This document shows positions 23,258 to 32,806 of a stretch of 42,045 nt of DNA, one piece after another (positions within the stretch are counted from its first letter, which is position 1; each line of letters begins with the position of its first letter). A program made the translations under genes and the position numbers. The notes under the pieces are model-generated. The model worked only from the letters and a program-made list of their open reading frames with translations, did not search any database and was not told the origin of the DNA. The DNA is from Cellulomonas sp. B6 (lineage in GTDB: Bacteria; Actinomycetota; Actinomycetes; Actinomycetales; Cellulomonadaceae): positions 1-42,045 of the forward strand of contig NZ_LNTD01000043.1 in NCBI RefSeq assembly GCF_001462455.1, written 5' to 3'.

Positions 23258-26200
23258 ATGAGCAGGACCTCGCATCTTCTGAGCCTCGTGCGCGTCGGTG
23301 CCGTTGCGGCGGTCGTCGTCACCAGCCTCGTGGCCAGCGACATCGCTCCTGCCCAGGGGGCCAGCACCGTGACGAGCACGCCCGGCGCCGGCGTCGCTGC
23401 CGCGGTGGCGTCGGCGGACCCCGACACGCTGGTTCCGCTCACCTCGGAGCCGCCCGGCACGGCGTCCGATGACGTCGAGACTGGCGAGGTGGAGGTCCCG
23501 CTCCCGGAGCCGACGCCTGCCGACGTGGTCCGTCCGCGTGCTGTCGGCGGGTTCGACCGAGCCCGGTCTCGCGTCGTCGAGCGCACCGAGGACCAGACGG
23601 TCTACGCCAACGCCGACGGAACCTGGACGACGGAGATCACGCCGGAGCCGTCGAACGTCCAGCTCGCTGACGGTCGGTGGGTCGACGTGCGCACGCGCGT
23701 GGCAGCCGATGGTGGGGGAGGCCGTGCTGACCGTCACCCGCTCGCACCGCGATTCGGTGCGCGGGGAACCTCGCAAGACCTCCTGCGGCTCTCGCGTAAC
23801 GGCGTCGACGTGTCGGTGTCCCTGGTCGGAGGCAGGTCCGTCCCGTTGGAGCGTGACGGCTCGACGGCGCGCTACGACGACGTGCTGCCGGGTGCCGATC
23901 TCGTCTACGAGGTGACCCCCGGCTCGGTCAAGGAGTCGGTGGTCCTGGCTGAACCGCCGCGCGTGCAGCCTCGGTACCGCTGGCGACTGTCCGGCGACGG
24001 GTTCTCCCTGCGGGAGGGACGCTCGGGCTCGTACGACCTCGTGGATGCGGACGGTTCGGTCGCGATGACGATCCCGCCGGCGGTCATGGTCGACTCGGGA
24101 GGCGTCGAGGGTCGGTCGGAGCCGGCGATGACGAACGCCGAGATGTCGGTGGAGCGTGACGGCGCGGGCTGGCTCCTGACCATCGAGCCCGACATGACCT
24201 GGCTCACCGACCCTGCTCGGGTGTATCCGGTGTCGGTCGACCCGACCGTCGGTGTGGGAGGGGGCAACCACTTCGCCTATCGGTCCGACGGGGTCGTCGT
24301 CACCGACGGGATGACGCGGATCGGCAACTCGCGGGACGGGGGGAACACCTACTGGCGCACGGTGTTCCACTACGACTACGAGCAGTTCTTCGGCAAGCAG
24401 GTCGTCGACACGTTCGTCGACACGGCGGTCGCATCGGGGACGTCGAACGCCTACCGCGCGCAGCTGGGCTGGGCCAACTGCTTCGGCTACCACTGCCAGG
24501 GCAGCACCCTCGCCTACGCAGACCTCGACGTCGGTGGCTACTTCGACTCGGATCACGTCTCGGGTGCCTTCGCGGACTGGGTCAACCGTGCGAGCGTGGG
24601 CAATCACCTCTACATGTCCGGCGACGAGCGTGGCGGCGTCTACACGTACAAGAGCCTGTACAGCTCCCTCTACATCACCACTGTGGACTTCCCTTCCGCG
24701 TCCCTCGTGGCGCCGGCCGACGGCGCCAGGGCCGCAGTCGCCCCGACCCTGAGCGCATCGTTCGCCGACCCCGCCGCTTCCGGGGGGATCGCGCGGTTCT
24801 TCCGCGTCTCGACCAACCCGAACCCCGAGGTCGACGTCGTCTACGACAGCGACTGGGTCTCGACTGACTCCGTGACGCTTCCTGCCGGACTGCTCGAGGA
24901 AGGACGCAGGTACTACTGGACGGCGTACGTGCGCAACGCCTACGACGGCCTGTTCTCGGTGCCCACGGTGCGGCGTGCAGGTGCCGTCAGGTCGTTCACG
25001 ACGAACACGGTGCCGCGGGTGGACCGCTCACGGGTCACCTTCGACGGCAACGCGCTTCCCGGCAGCGGCACGCAGACGATCGTCAGCACGTCACCGGCCG
25101 TCACATGGCCAGCTGTCGCGTCCGACGGAGACGGGCCCGTGCAGTACCAGGTGCGCATCGCGACCGGGGCAGACGCGGTCACGGGCACGGTGGTCCAGTC
25201 CGGGTGGCAGTCGGGGACGTCCTACCAGGTGCCCGAGGGCAGCCTGCGCGACGGCGGGGTCTACGGATGGACCGTCGAGACCAGGGACGACCTGGGGCCG
25301 GGTCGCATCCCGTGGACCGGCTCGTTCAAGGTCGACAGGCGGCTCGGGGAGTCGAGCCCGGCGCCGGTCGAGCAGGTCGGGCCGGTGACGGTGAACCTGG
25401 CGAACGGCAACGTCGGGCTGCGGTTCTCGTCGCCGACGGTCGAGACCGTCGGCGGACCGATGGGACTGACCTTCTCGTACAACTCTCAGGCCGCGCGGGC
25501 GAAGGGTCTCCTGGGTCGCTACTACGCCATGAACGGCCCTGGTTCGGCGTTCACGTTCGCCGGCGAGCCCGTGATGACCCGCACCGACCCGCAGGTGAAC
25601 TTCAGCTGGGGCCTCGGATCGCCGGCGCCGGCGGTGCCGGCCGACCGGTTCGCGGTGCGTTGGACCGGCTTCTTCACGCCGCCCAGCGCAGGGAGCTGGA
25701 CCCTCGGCGTCGTCCAGGACAACGGCGCACGCGTCGCCCTCGGACCGACGACCGTGATCGACCGGTGGTCCGACGAGATCGGTGGGGTCAACTGGGGATC
25801 GGCCTTCGACGTGTCGGGCCCGACCCCGATCCGTGCCGACTTCTACGAGGAGGCCGGCATCGCGACGTTCCAGCTGTGGGCGCGCGGCCCGGGGTACCCC
25901 GGAGGTGTCGTCGTCCCGGCGGCGTGGCTGTCTCCGACGTTCGAGACGCTGCCGGCGGGGTGGTCCGCGTCGTCGGCGCTCGCCGGTGAGACGGCGGCCT
26001 ACACGACCGCTGTGGTGGACGCGAGCGCGGTGGTGCTGACCGACGTCACGGGAACCGCGCACACGTACACCCGGCGGTCGGACGGCGGCTACGCGCCCCC
26101 GCCGGGGGAGTACGGCGTGCTTGCGCTCTCCACCTCGGGCCAGGTCAGCCTCACGGACGAGGACGGCACGGTCTACGCGTTCGGGACGAACGGCCGCCTC

Positions 26201-29200
26201 GAGTCGGCGACTCCACCCGAGGACGCGAAGTCGCCGGCGACGCCGAAGGTCACCTGGCGTGGGTTCACCGGGCAGCTCGACGCCGTGACGGACCGTGCGT
26301 CGGGCAAGCAGGTCCGCTTCTTCTACGGGGGTGACGCCTCGCCCGAGGGCGGCGGCACAGCGTGCCCGGTGGCGGCGGGGTTCTCGGGTGCGCCGACGGG
26401 CATGGTCTGTCGCATCGTCTACCCTCCGGCCTCGGGGTCCGGTGTCGGGCAGTCGACGTTCCTGCACTACGACGCCGGTGGGCGGCTCGCTCGCATCGTC
26501 GACCCGGGCAGCGAGGTCACCGACTTCGGCTACGCCTCGTCGGGAGAGATCGTCAGCGTGCGCACGCCGACGATCTCCGACTGGGTCATGGCGGACCCGT
26601 CGCGCGCGAGCGCGACTGCTGGTTCGATCCGGCTCGCGTACGACCGCACGGGGGCGTCGACGCGGGCGTCGCGGGTGACGGGCGTCGAGCTCCCCGCGGC
26701 GGACGGAGTCACGGCCGCGGGCCGGCTGACCACGACGTTCACCTACGCCGACGGGTCGACGACGCACGTCGACCGTTCGGGTGTCCCGGGCCACGCCCGG
26801 ACCGTGACCTTCGACGCCGCCTGGCGGCAGACCTCCGACACGTCCGCGCTCGGCCTCCGGTCGACGCAGGCATGGGACGCCGCGAAGGACCTGCTGCTGG
26901 CGCAGACCGACCCCGCCGGCCGGATGAGCACCACGATCTACGACGTGCGGGACCGGGCGACCGACACCTACGGACCGGCCCCGGAGTCGTGCTTCGGCGC
27001 CGACCGGCGGCCCACCGCGACGTGCGGCAGCACAGTGGCACACACGTCGACCGCCTACGACGAGGGGATGCGGGGTCTCACGGTCGCGTACTACGCGGGC
27101 GGGGCCCTGGCGGGGGCGCCGAAGGCCCTCGGCCTGGGGTTGGCGAGCGGCGGGCTCTCGCGTGACTGGGGTCAGGGGATGCCGGACCCGGCGATCACGG
27201 CGGCGCCTTGGGGTGCGCGGCTCACAGGGCTGCTGACCTTCCCGCAGGCGGGCACCTACACGCTCACGGCGCGGGCAGACGACAACGTTCGGGTGTGGAT
27301 CGACGACGTGCTCGTCGTGAGCCCGCCGGACCTGGCGACCGCGTCGGGTCGGGTGGTGCGGGCCGCGGCGGGTCCGGCTCGCATCCGCATCGACTACCTG
27401 AACCGGGGAGGTCCGGGATCGGTGTCGTTGTCCTGGGCCGGGCCGGGAGTTGCTTCCGGCGTGGTGCCCGACACCGCGCTGGCTCCCGACTACGGGCTGG
27501 TCACGCTGACGACGGTGGACGACGCCGCGCCGGTGAGCGTGCCAGCAGGTACCCCTGCGGTGGCGTCGGCGCAGGTTCCCACGCGGTCGACGAGGTACGG
27601 CTACGGATCCCAGCCGTGGCTCGGGCGGGCGGGTACGAGCTCGCAGGACCCTGCCGGCCTCGCGCTGACGACCACGACGGGGTGGGAGTCCGGCGGCTAC
27701 GGACGCCGGACGGGGCGGTGGCTCCCGTCGGCGACCGCCGCAGCAAACTACACGCCCGCGGTGGGCACCACGTACGGCTACTACGGGACGAGCGACGCGC
27801 AGCCCGCGGTGTGCTCGGCACCGGCGGGAGCGAAGCCCGCCGGCCTGCTGCGGACGACGACCGAGCCCACCCCTGCGACGGGCACCGCGGTGGTCACGTC
27901 GCTCGTGTACGACCACCACGGGCGCGCGGTCGGCAGCAGGGTCACGGGCGACGCCGACTGGACATGCACGGCCTACGACGCCCGCGGTCGGGTCACCACG
28001 GTGACGTACCCTGCCGAGGGACCTACGCCTGCCCGCACGGTCACGACCTCGTACGCGGTCGGTGGTGACCCGTTGACGCAGGCGACCTCGGACACGGCCG
28101 CACCGGGTTCAGGGACGACGACGACGAAGGTCGACCTGCTGGGACGGGTCGTGTCGTACACCGACGTGTGGGGTGTGGTCACGACGACGTCGTACGACGC
28201 GGCAGGGCGGCCGAGCGCTTCGCGTACGACGGTGGGCTCGACGGCCTACGACAGCGCCGTGGAGTACGACGCGGACGGGCGTGCGACGCGGCTGCTCGAC
28301 GGTGGGAAGGTCGTCGCGGTGCCCGAGTACGGGCTGGGCGGCGACGTGGTCGGGGTCAGCTATCCCTCAGGTGAGGGTGCGGCGGGCAACGGGACGAGCG
28401 TGCGTGTGACGCGTGACGCTGCGGGTGCGCTCGCGGAGCTGGTCTGGTCGTTCGTCGGTTCTCCTGCCGTGTCGGACCGGGTGGTGCGGTCGCAGTCGGG
28501 CCGGGTGCTGACGTCGACGGTGTCCGACGGCACGGTGTCGGGGTCGTCGTCGTACTGGTACGACGGCGCCGGGCGCCTGGTGCGGGCGGTGATCCCGCGG
28601 CACGACCTGTCGTACGAGTTCGCGGCCTCGGGCGGGTGCGGCGCGAACCCTCGTGCCGGGCTCAACGGCAACCGGACGTCGTCGCGCGACGTGCTCGATG
28701 GCGGTGCGGTCACGACGGTGACGTCGTGCTTCGACCACGCGGACCGTCTGACGTCGACGACGGTGACCGACCCTCCCCAGGGGGCCAGCCCGATCTCAAG
28801 ATCCGTCGCGGGGTCGGACATCACCTACGACGGCGCTGGTTCGACGACGACGCTGGCGGGGCAGCAGTTCGAGTACGACCAGGCGGACCGTCACGTGACG
28901 TCGACCGACGGTGACGGGACGGTGGTGAGGTACCGGCGGGACGCCGCCGGTCGTGTGGTGGAGCGCACCCAGGTGGTCGGCGGTGCGGAGTCGGTGACGC
29001 GGTTCGCGTTCACGGGTGCGGGGGACTCGCCGGACCTGGTGCTGGACGGTGCGGGTGCGGTGCTGGCGCGGACGTTGAGCCTGCCCGGCGGCGTGGTGGT
29101 AAGTCTGCCGGTGGCGGGGCCCGCGGTGTGGTCGTACCCGAACGTGCACGGTGACGTGGTGGTCGCTGCCGACGGCGGGGGTGTGCGGTCGGGTGGGTTG

Positions 29201-29797
29201 GTGTGGTTCGACCCGTTCGGTCAGCCCGTCGATCCGGTCTCGGGGTTGATCGGGACGGGTGTGGCGGACGACGCTGTGGTGGACAACGTTCCTGGTGAGG
29301 CGGACTGGGGGTGGGTGGGTCAGCATCAGCGGTTGTACGAGCACGCCGGTGAGCTCGCGGCTGTGGAGATGGGTGCGCGGGTGTTCGTGCCGGGGCTGGG
29401 TCGGTTCTTGTCGGTGGACCCGGTCGAGGGTGGTGTCGACAACGCGTACGTGTACCCGACGGACCCCGTCAACGACTACGACCTTGATGGAACGTTCGCG
29501 TTCGCAGCCCCATTGCTGCCCGCACTCGCGCTGGGCGGGTCCAACTTCTGGAACCCCGTCGGGTGGGCCACTCTGGCGGTGATTACTGTTGCTGTCCTTG
29601 CGATCGGTGTGGCGGTAGTCTATAAGAAAGCAAGTCAAAAGGGACTACAGCGAAAGGAAGTAGGCGAGAAAAGAACACCGGGAAAACTTACGGGAGCAAG
29701 GAAGAGGCGACTCGAGCTGCAAGAGATTATGCAAACAATCATCCACAGACGTGCCGATATCGCGGCGAGTGCGCCAGTGGGGATCATGTGCATGTAG
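23258..29797 (+). CDS. secreted RHS/YD-repeat polymorphic toxin protein with two PA14 domains
   Basis: A 2179-residue frame. Signal peptide at residues about 1-35 ([28 protein letters not shown]); ATG 23258 follows GAAGGA. The N-terminal third contains WapA-like segments ([33 protein letters not shown]) and fibronectin-like stretches. PA14 carbohydrate-binding-type domains lie at about residues 750-893 and 1271-1408 ([47 protein letters not shown]). YD repeats run from about 1065 to 1950, and the RHS core ends [29 protein letters not shown] near 2075. A hydrophobic segment (about 2096-2121) follows. The last 50 in-frame residues look unlike protein; the plausible toxin tail is in the -1 frame (29626-29850). 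Probable contact-dependent antibacterial toxin carrier. Confidence 0.9.
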   Translation: MSRTSHLLSLVRVGAVAAVVVTSLVASDIAPAQGASTVTSTPGAGVAAAVASADPDTLVPLTSEPPGTASDDVETGEVEVPLPEPTPADVVRPRAVGGFDRARSRVVERTEDQTVYANADGTWTTEITPEPSNVQLADGRWVDVRTRVAADGGGGRADRHPLAPRFGARGTSQDLLRLSRNGVDVSVSLVGGRSVPLERDGSTARYDDVLPGADLVYEVTPGSVKESVVLAEPPRVQPRYRWRLSGDGFSLREGRSGSYDLVDADGSVAMTIPPAVMVDSGGVEGRSEPAMTNAEMSVERDGAGWLLTIEPDMTWLTDPARVYPVSVDPTVGVGGGNHFAYRSDGVVVTDGMTRIGNSRDGGNTYWRTVFHYDYEQFFGKQVVDTFVDTAVASGTSNAYRAQLGWANCFGYHCQGSTLAYADLDVGGYFDSDHVSGAFADWVNRASVGNHLYMSGDERGGVYTYKSLYSSLYITTVDFPSASLVAPADGARAAVAPTLSASFADPAASGGIARFFRVSTNPNPEVDVVYDSDWVSTDSVTLPAGLLEEGRRYYWTAYVRNAYDGLFSVPTVRRAGAVRSFTTNTVPRVDRSRVTFDGNALPGSGTQTIVSTSPAVTWPAVASDGDGPVQYQVRIATGADAVTGTVVQSGWQSGTSYQVPEGSLRDGGVYGWTVETRDDLGPGRIPWTGSFKVDRRLGESSPAPVEQVGPVTVNLANGNVGLRFSSPTVETVGGPMGLTFSYNSQAARAKGLLGRYYAMNGPGSAFTFAGEPVMTRTDPQVNFSWGLGSPAPAVPADRFAVRWTGFFTPPSAGSWTLGVVQDNGARVALGPTTVIDRWSDEIGGVNWGSAFDVSGPTPIRADFYEEAGIATFQLWARGPGYPGGVVVPAAWLSPTFETLPAGWSASSALAGETAAYTTAVVDASAVVLTDVTGTAHTYTRRSDGGYAPPPGEYGVLALSTSGQVSLTDEDGTVYAFGTNGRLESATPPEDAKSPATPKVTWRGFTGQLDAVTDRASGKQVRFFYGGDASPEGGGTACPVAAGFSGAPTGMVCRIVYPPASGSGVGQSTFLHYDAGGRLARIVDPGSEVTDFGYASSGEIVSVRTPTISDWVMADPSRASATAGSIRLAYDRTGASTRASRVTGVELPAADGVTAAGRLTTTFTYADGSTTHVDRSGVPGHARTVTFDAAWRQTSDTSALGLRSTQAWDAAKDLLLAQTDPAGRMSTTIYDVRDRATDTYGPAPESCFGADRRPTATCGSTVAHTSTAYDEGMRGLTVAYYAGGALAGAPKALGLGLASGGLSRDWGQGMPDPAITAAPWGARLTGLLTFPQAGTYTLTARADDNVRVWIDDVLVVSPPDLATASGRVVRAAAGPARIRIDYLNRGGPGSVSLSWAGPGVASGVVPDTALAPDYGLVTLTTVDDAAPVSVPAGTPAVASAQVPTRSTRYGYGSQPWLGRAGTSSQDPAGLALTTTTGWESGGYGRRTGRWLPSATAAANYTPAVGTTYGYYGTSDAQPAVCSAPAGAKPAGLLRTTTEPTPATGTAVVTSLVYDHHGRAVGSRVTGDADWTCTAYDARGRVTTVTYPAEGPTPARTVTTSYAVGGDPLTQATSDTAAPGSGTTTTKVDLLGRVVSYTDVWGVVTTTSYDAAGRPSASRTTVGSTAYDSAVEYDADGRATRLLDGGKVVAVPEYGLGGDVVGVSYPSGEGAAGNGTSVRVTRDAAGALAELVWSFVGSPAVSDRVVRSQSGRVLTSTVSDGTVSGSSSYWYDGAGRLVRAVIPRHDLSYEFAASGGCGANPRAGLNGNRTSSRDVLDGGAVTTVTSCFDHADRLTSTTVTDPPQGASPISRSVAGSDITYDGAGSTTTLAGQQFEYDQADRHVTSTDGDGTVVRYRRDAAGRVVERTQVVGGAESVTRFAFTGAGDSPDLVLDGAGAVLARTLSLPGGVVVSLPVAGPAVWSYPNVHGDVVVAADGGGVRSGGLVWFDPFGQPVDPVSGLIGTGVADDAVVDNVPGEADWGWVGQHQRLYEHAGELAAVEMGARVFVPGLGRFLSVDPVEGGVDNAYVYPTDPVNDYDLDGTFAFAAPLLPALALGGSNFWNPVGWATLAVITVAVLAIGVAVVYKKASQKGLQRKEVGEKRTPGKLTGARKRRLELQEIMQTIIHRRADIAASAPVGIMCM

Positions 29798-29850
29798 ACA
29801 AATCGGTAAGGGGAAGTAGAAAGACAACAACAAGGCACTATTACTGGTAA
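29626..29850 (+). other. toxin-like C-terminal tail in the -1 frame of the RHS gene
   Basis: In the frame one base behind the RHS body, an open stretch runs from the codon after TAA 29623 to TAA 29848 (74 codons). It includes [20 protein letters not shown], two cysteines (TCRYRGEC), and the end [22 protein letters not shown]. HxHV followed by a basic strand and a final RHYxW resembles the C-terminal ends of RHS/CDI toxins as I remember them; I cannot name a family. Reasons to believe this frame: a coherent basic domain with no stop, a stop 9 nt before the immunity candidate, and loss of sense in the RHS frame at the same place. The codons are A-rich (AAA, AGA, ACA), unlike the body, which fits an exchangeable toxin cassette. 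Confidence 0.65.
29638..29644 (+). promoter_or_regulatory. slippery heptamer A AAG GGA, candidate -1 frameshift site
   Basis: Relative to the RHS frame (codons CAA AAG GGA) the sequence fits X XXY YYZ with X=A, Y=G, Z=A. Slipping by -1 re-pairs Lys on AAA and Gly on GGG and continues directly in the toxin-like frame (next codon ACT at 29644), giving a 2197-residue product. An AAGAAAG purine run lies upstream; no strong downstream structure was seen. Confidence 0.35.
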
Positions 29851-29859
29851 GGGGATGAT

Positions 29860-30207
29860 GTGTGGATCGACGCGAACGGAAATATTAACGTGAGAGCAGT
29901 TCCCCATCCAGAAGCACACCTTAGTGAGGCCGTGTTGCGAGTTCTGTGGAGCCTCTCGGAGGAAGAGTTGATACGAGTAGGGGACGCGCTTGACGACATT
30001 GAGGTCGACATTGCGTCAAGAATCGATTCAGGAGGTTTCGAAGCGACGATGGAGGGGGAGGGCCTCCCTCTTGACTTCGTTCTTGAGGTACGTGAGGGGG
30101 AGTGTGCGAACGTAGACTCGTTGATTCATACATTAAACGACGTCACGGAAAGGTGGCGTCTCGACGCCCTATACTTGATCTCTGACTTCATCGATACAAT
30201 CTCGTGA
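29860..30207 (+). CDS. immunity protein candidate for the RHS toxin tail
   Basis: A 115-residue acidic protein starting at GTG 29860 (VWIDANGNINVRAVPHPEAHLSEAVLRVLWSLSEEELIRVG) with AAGGGG upstream. It is rich in Asp/Glu (e.g. GDALDDIEVDIASRI), as immunity proteins against basic nuclease-like tails often are. It has no signal or membrane segment, so it acts in the cytoplasm. It begins 9 nt after the stop of the toxin-like frame and shares the A-rich base composition, so the two probably moved in together. The family is not recognised; the immunity role is inferred from position, size and charge. Confidence 0.7.
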   Translation: MWIDANGNINVRAVPHPEAHLSEAVLRVLWSLSEEELIRVGDALDDIEVDIASRIDSGGFEATMEGEGLPLDFVLEVREGECANVDSLIHTLNDVTERWRLDALYLISDFIDTIS

Positions 30208-30539
30208 GCCGTTTGTTGAGCCGGATCTCGACCTGACTCATCGGGTAGCCCGTCGAGAGATTTGAAGGGCCAGATCTTCCGGGGTTCGGGATAACGTGCT
30301 GGATGAACTCAAGTGACGAGGTGCGCGGAGTGTAAAAGATCTGCGCGGAGCAACGGCGGGGGAGCTCGCGGCGGCGGTGGTCGGGGCCTCGATCTGCCGG
30401 CAGAATGAGCAAGACCACTAGAATCCTTGCAAGGATGAGCGCGGCGTGTCGAAAGACGCGAGCAAAACAATGATCCGGAACAGCAGATCGTGTGCTGGCC
30501 GGACTGGCGGAGCAAGGCGGGAGGAAGGGTGTTGAACTC
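30208..30539. other. 332-bp non-coding gap after the immunity candidate
   Basis: No convincing gene is seen on either strand; a minus-strand frame across 30188-30541 has no ribosome site and no coding-like composition. An inverted repeat TCTCGAC (30226-30232) / GTCGAGA (30252-30258), with CGGG/CCCG pairing inside the loop, could be a terminator for the toxin-immunity unit. The mixed composition suggests remnants of earlier cassette exchange. Confidence 0.5.
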
Positions 30540-31016
30540 ATGCGCAGGTCTGCGGCTCTCCTATCTGTCGTGATCGCGCTCCTCGTTGCAGGTTGCGGGT
30601 TGCCGTCGCAGCCGCTTGTCGACCCGGTAGCTGTCCGGATGGAGGGTGATGGCCTGGTCGTGCTTCTGCCAGTCTGCTCCGAGGTGTTAGTGGCGGCAGC
30701 GACCGTGGCGCCATTCTCTGGAGATGACTACGATCCGGATGAGGCACACTGGTGGCGCGCGAAGGGGTACAAGGGAAATTCTCGCGACGGCGTCAAGCTC
30801 GACCCGCAACTATGGGACACGTCAGCGGGGCCGGGGCCTCGCGCTGACGAGCCGATGGGCTTTAATGTGTGGGCGGACGATGTAGATTATGGGGGTGTGC
30901 TCGAGAAAAGGGATATCGAGGTTCTCCGCAACCTTGGTGATGAACATCTGGTTAACGGTAAACCGATGACGAAGAGAGAATTCTTGCAGAAGTATGCCAG
31001 CGGCGCCGGATGTTGA
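30540..31016 (+). CDS. lipoprotein of unknown function
   Basis: A 158-residue lipoprotein: basic start MRRSAALL, hydrophobic segment and lipobox VAGC with Cys19. After that come ...PVAVRMEGDGLVVLLPVCSEV, a Trp-rich stretch DYDPDEAHWWRAKGYKG, NVWADDVDYGG and a helical C-terminus MTKREFLQKYASGAGC with a terminal cysteine. ATG 30540 is preceded by GGAGGAAGGG about 10 nt away. Some codons (ATA/AGA/TTA-like choices) are less GC-rich than in core genes, as in the rest of this accessory block. Its 3' end overlaps the next gene by 23 nt. It could be a surface partner or second immunity-type factor, but nothing proves this. Confidence 0.7.
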   Translation: MRRSAALLSVVIALLVAGCGLPSQPLVDPVAVRMEGDGLVVLLPVCSEVLVAAATVAPFSGDDYDPDEAHWWRAKGYKGNSRDGVKLDPQLWDTSAGPGPRADEPMGFNVWADDVDYGGVLEKRDIEVLRNLGDEHLVNGKPMTKREFLQKYASGAGC

Positions 31017-31377
31017 CTCTGTGCGCGCAGAAATCGAGAATTTGTCGGGTAAGAAGGGGCCCTCGGGGGTGCTGATCGACTCGGCCGATGCGCGTGCGGT
31101 GCGGCTCTTTGTCACATGTGCCCCGTACTCCGCTGACGTCGAGATGGGCATGTCCGTTCCCGGCGACCCGCTGCTGGTGGTGTACGACGGTGAGACGGTC
31201 GGCACCACGATCTCGCCGGAAGTGATTCGACAGCTGGTTCCGGCGCTGTCGTCCGCGAGGTGGGAGGAACTCGAGGAGCAGCCGTCTCTCTGGCAGCGCT
31301 GGAGACGGCATGTGGCCTCTTGGCGTGGCACGAGGGACGGGTCGGAGACGAGCGATCGAGAGGGGCCGCGGTCCTGA
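30994..31377 (+). CDS. hypothetical protein (127 aa)
   Basis: A 127-residue soluble protein. ATG 30994 overlaps the end of the lipoprotein gene; GTG 31021 (VRAEIENLSG) is an alternative start. The middle part has alternating hydrophobic strands: GVLIDSADARAVRLFVTCAPYS, VEMGMSVPGDPLLVVYDGETVGTTISPEVIRQLVPAL. A Trp-rich basic helix SLWQRWRRHVASWRG comes near the end. No family recognised. The overlap suggests translation coupled to the lipoprotein gene. Possibly a cytosolic partner of it. Confidence 0.6.
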   Translation: MPAAPDVDSVRAEIENLSGKKGPSGVLIDSADARAVRLFVTCAPYSADVEMGMSVPGDPLLVVYDGETVGTTISPEVIRQLVPALSSARWEELEEQPSLWQRWRRHVASWRGTRDGSETSDREGPRS

Positions 31378-31661
31378 CTGGGCGACGGTGCTCGGGTGGG
31401 AACGAGGCTCGACCCGCCGATCCTGCGACTCCCGGACCCGCAGCCCCGGTCGCTGCTCGTGCGGTGCGCCGAGGTGCGGACGCGATCGTGCCGGCGCGCG
31501 CGGAGCGGAGACGCACGGCGATCGTCACCCGGTGCGCGCTAGCCTCGCGGTGCCGGCCGGACGCAGCGTGGCGTCGGCGCGCCGACGGGGTGACCCCGGT
31601 CGATCAGGTGCGGAACACGTCGTCGAGTTCGGGGCGTGTCGACAGCAGAGGTGGCGAGGCT

Positions 31662-31934
31662 GTGGCAGGCGATGTGCGCGCAGAGGATGCCGACGGCCGG
31701 GACGCCGTGCGCGGCCGGGTACCGATCGACCAGGCCATGCCGGGTCTGGAGATCCACCCGCTCGGCGACGGTGAGCAGTGGGAGTTCGCCTTCGTTCTGG
31801 CGAAGGTGCGCAGCGAGGGCGAGACGACCTGGAGCTACCGCACCTCCGCGGCGCCCAACCGGGAAGAGCTGCTCGGTGCGCTGACGGTGCACGTCGAGCT
31901 GCTGAGGCGTGAGCTCGTCGAGGAGTGGGAGTAG
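31662..31934 (+). CDS. small hypothetical protein (90 aa)
   Basis: The last 65 codons of this frame look like a real domain: GLEIHPLGDGEQWEFAFVLAKVRSEGETTWSYRTSAAPNREELLGALTVHVELLRRELVEEWE, with three likely strands and a C-terminal helix. The frame is open farther upstream (to 31260), but that part is Arg/Ala-rich and overlaps the previous gene. GTG 31662 is the first start with a purine-rich site (GAGGTGGCGAGG) near it; ATG 31737 is the shortest option. No family recognised. It ends 20 bp before the TPR gene start chosen here. Confidence 0.5.
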   Translation: MAGDVRAEDADGRDAVRGRVPIDQAMPGLEIHPLGDGEQWEFAFVLAKVRSEGETTWSYRTSAAPNREELLGALTVHVELLRRELVEEWE

Positions 31935-31953
31935 TGGGCGTGGAGGCCGGGAG

Positions 31954-32738
31954 GTGACCGAGGCGGGCGACGTCGCCGCCGGTGCGGCGCCGTCCGAGAG
32001 CGTGGCCTCCTTCACGGCGTCGGTCGAGGAGATCCTCGCAGGCTCGCCGGATGGTCTGTTCAACGCGGCGGTCGACCTCGGTGACGTCGGTGTGGAGCAG
32101 GCGCGCGAGGTGCTCTACCGGATGGCGGCCGCCCGTGGTGTCCGGGACGCGTGGCTCAACCTGGCGTACGTCGTGCTCGACTCGGGGCGGACGGACGAGG
32201 GCGTCGCGCTCCTGGGGGAGTCCGCGCGCGCCGGCGACCCCAAGGGTGCGTTCATGTACGCGCAGGAGCTGGAGGCACGAGGAGTCCTGGACGACGCCGC
32301 CCGCTGGTACGCCCGGGCCGATGGCGTCCCGGTGCGGACATGCGACGCGCGCGCGTGCTCCGTGCGCTCGGCCACGACGCCGAGGCGCTCGACGTCCTGC
32401 GCCGGGCCGCCGCGGACGACGCCGAGGCGGCGGTCGAGCTCGTGAAGCACGACCGCGCGCTCACGCCTGACGACGCGGTGCGACTCCTGGAGAGCCACCG
32501 TGACGCCGGCGCCGTCGACGTGCTCATCCCGTTGTCGAACCTGTACGAGGAGCGCGGGGACGACGACGCGGCGCTCTCCGCCCTCCAAGCGTCCTACGAC
32601 GCGGGAGAGCCGCACGCGGCCCTCAACTTGGGGGTCCTCCTGATCCGGACAGGACGCGAGGACGAGGGCCGCGAGTACGTCCGGGAGGCCGCGCTGCGGG
32701 GCGACGAGCTCGCCCGGCCGTGGCTCGACGAGGGCTAA
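31954..32738 (+). pseudogene. TPR-repeat protein gene, frameshifted near 32328
   Basis: The first part (31954-about 32330) encodes VTEAGDVAAG...SFTASVEEILAGSPDGLFNAAVDLGDVG...WLNLAYVVLDSGRTDEGVALLGESARAGDPKGAFMYAQELEARGVLDDAARWYARADG. The natural continuation PGADMRRARVLRALGHDAEALDVLRRAAADD... to the stop at 32738 is in the -1 frame. One base appears missing in GTCCCGG at 32326-32332, a C-run, so this is either a recent inactivation or a sequencing error. The intact product would be about 260 residues of tetratricopeptide/Sel1-like repeats, paralogous to the next gene. Start GTG 31954 is uncertain (GGGAG abuts it; GTG 31909 is possible). Confidence 0.7.
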
Positions 32739-32806
32739 AGTCGCCAGGTCCCGAGGGCACCGGAACGCGTGACCACGGGGCGACGGTCACGATGAGAGGC
32801 GCGCCG

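Noticed and set aside
25091..27919. 942-residue minus-strand open frame inside the RHS gene
   Set aside because: Antisense shadow of the RHS gene; the plus-strand frame has signal peptide, PA14 and YD repeats.
29645..29797. In-frame last 50 residues of the RHS gene as the toxin
   Set aside because: The sequence lacks any coherent domain, while the -1 frame gives a basic domain that ends just before the next gene.
30188..30541. 117-residue minus-strand frame
   Set aside because: No ribosome site, composition not protein-like, and it overlaps the immunity candidate's 3' end.
31260..31661. N-terminal extension of the 90-aa protein
   Set aside because: Arg/Ala-rich with no strand or helix pattern, and it overlaps the previous gene.
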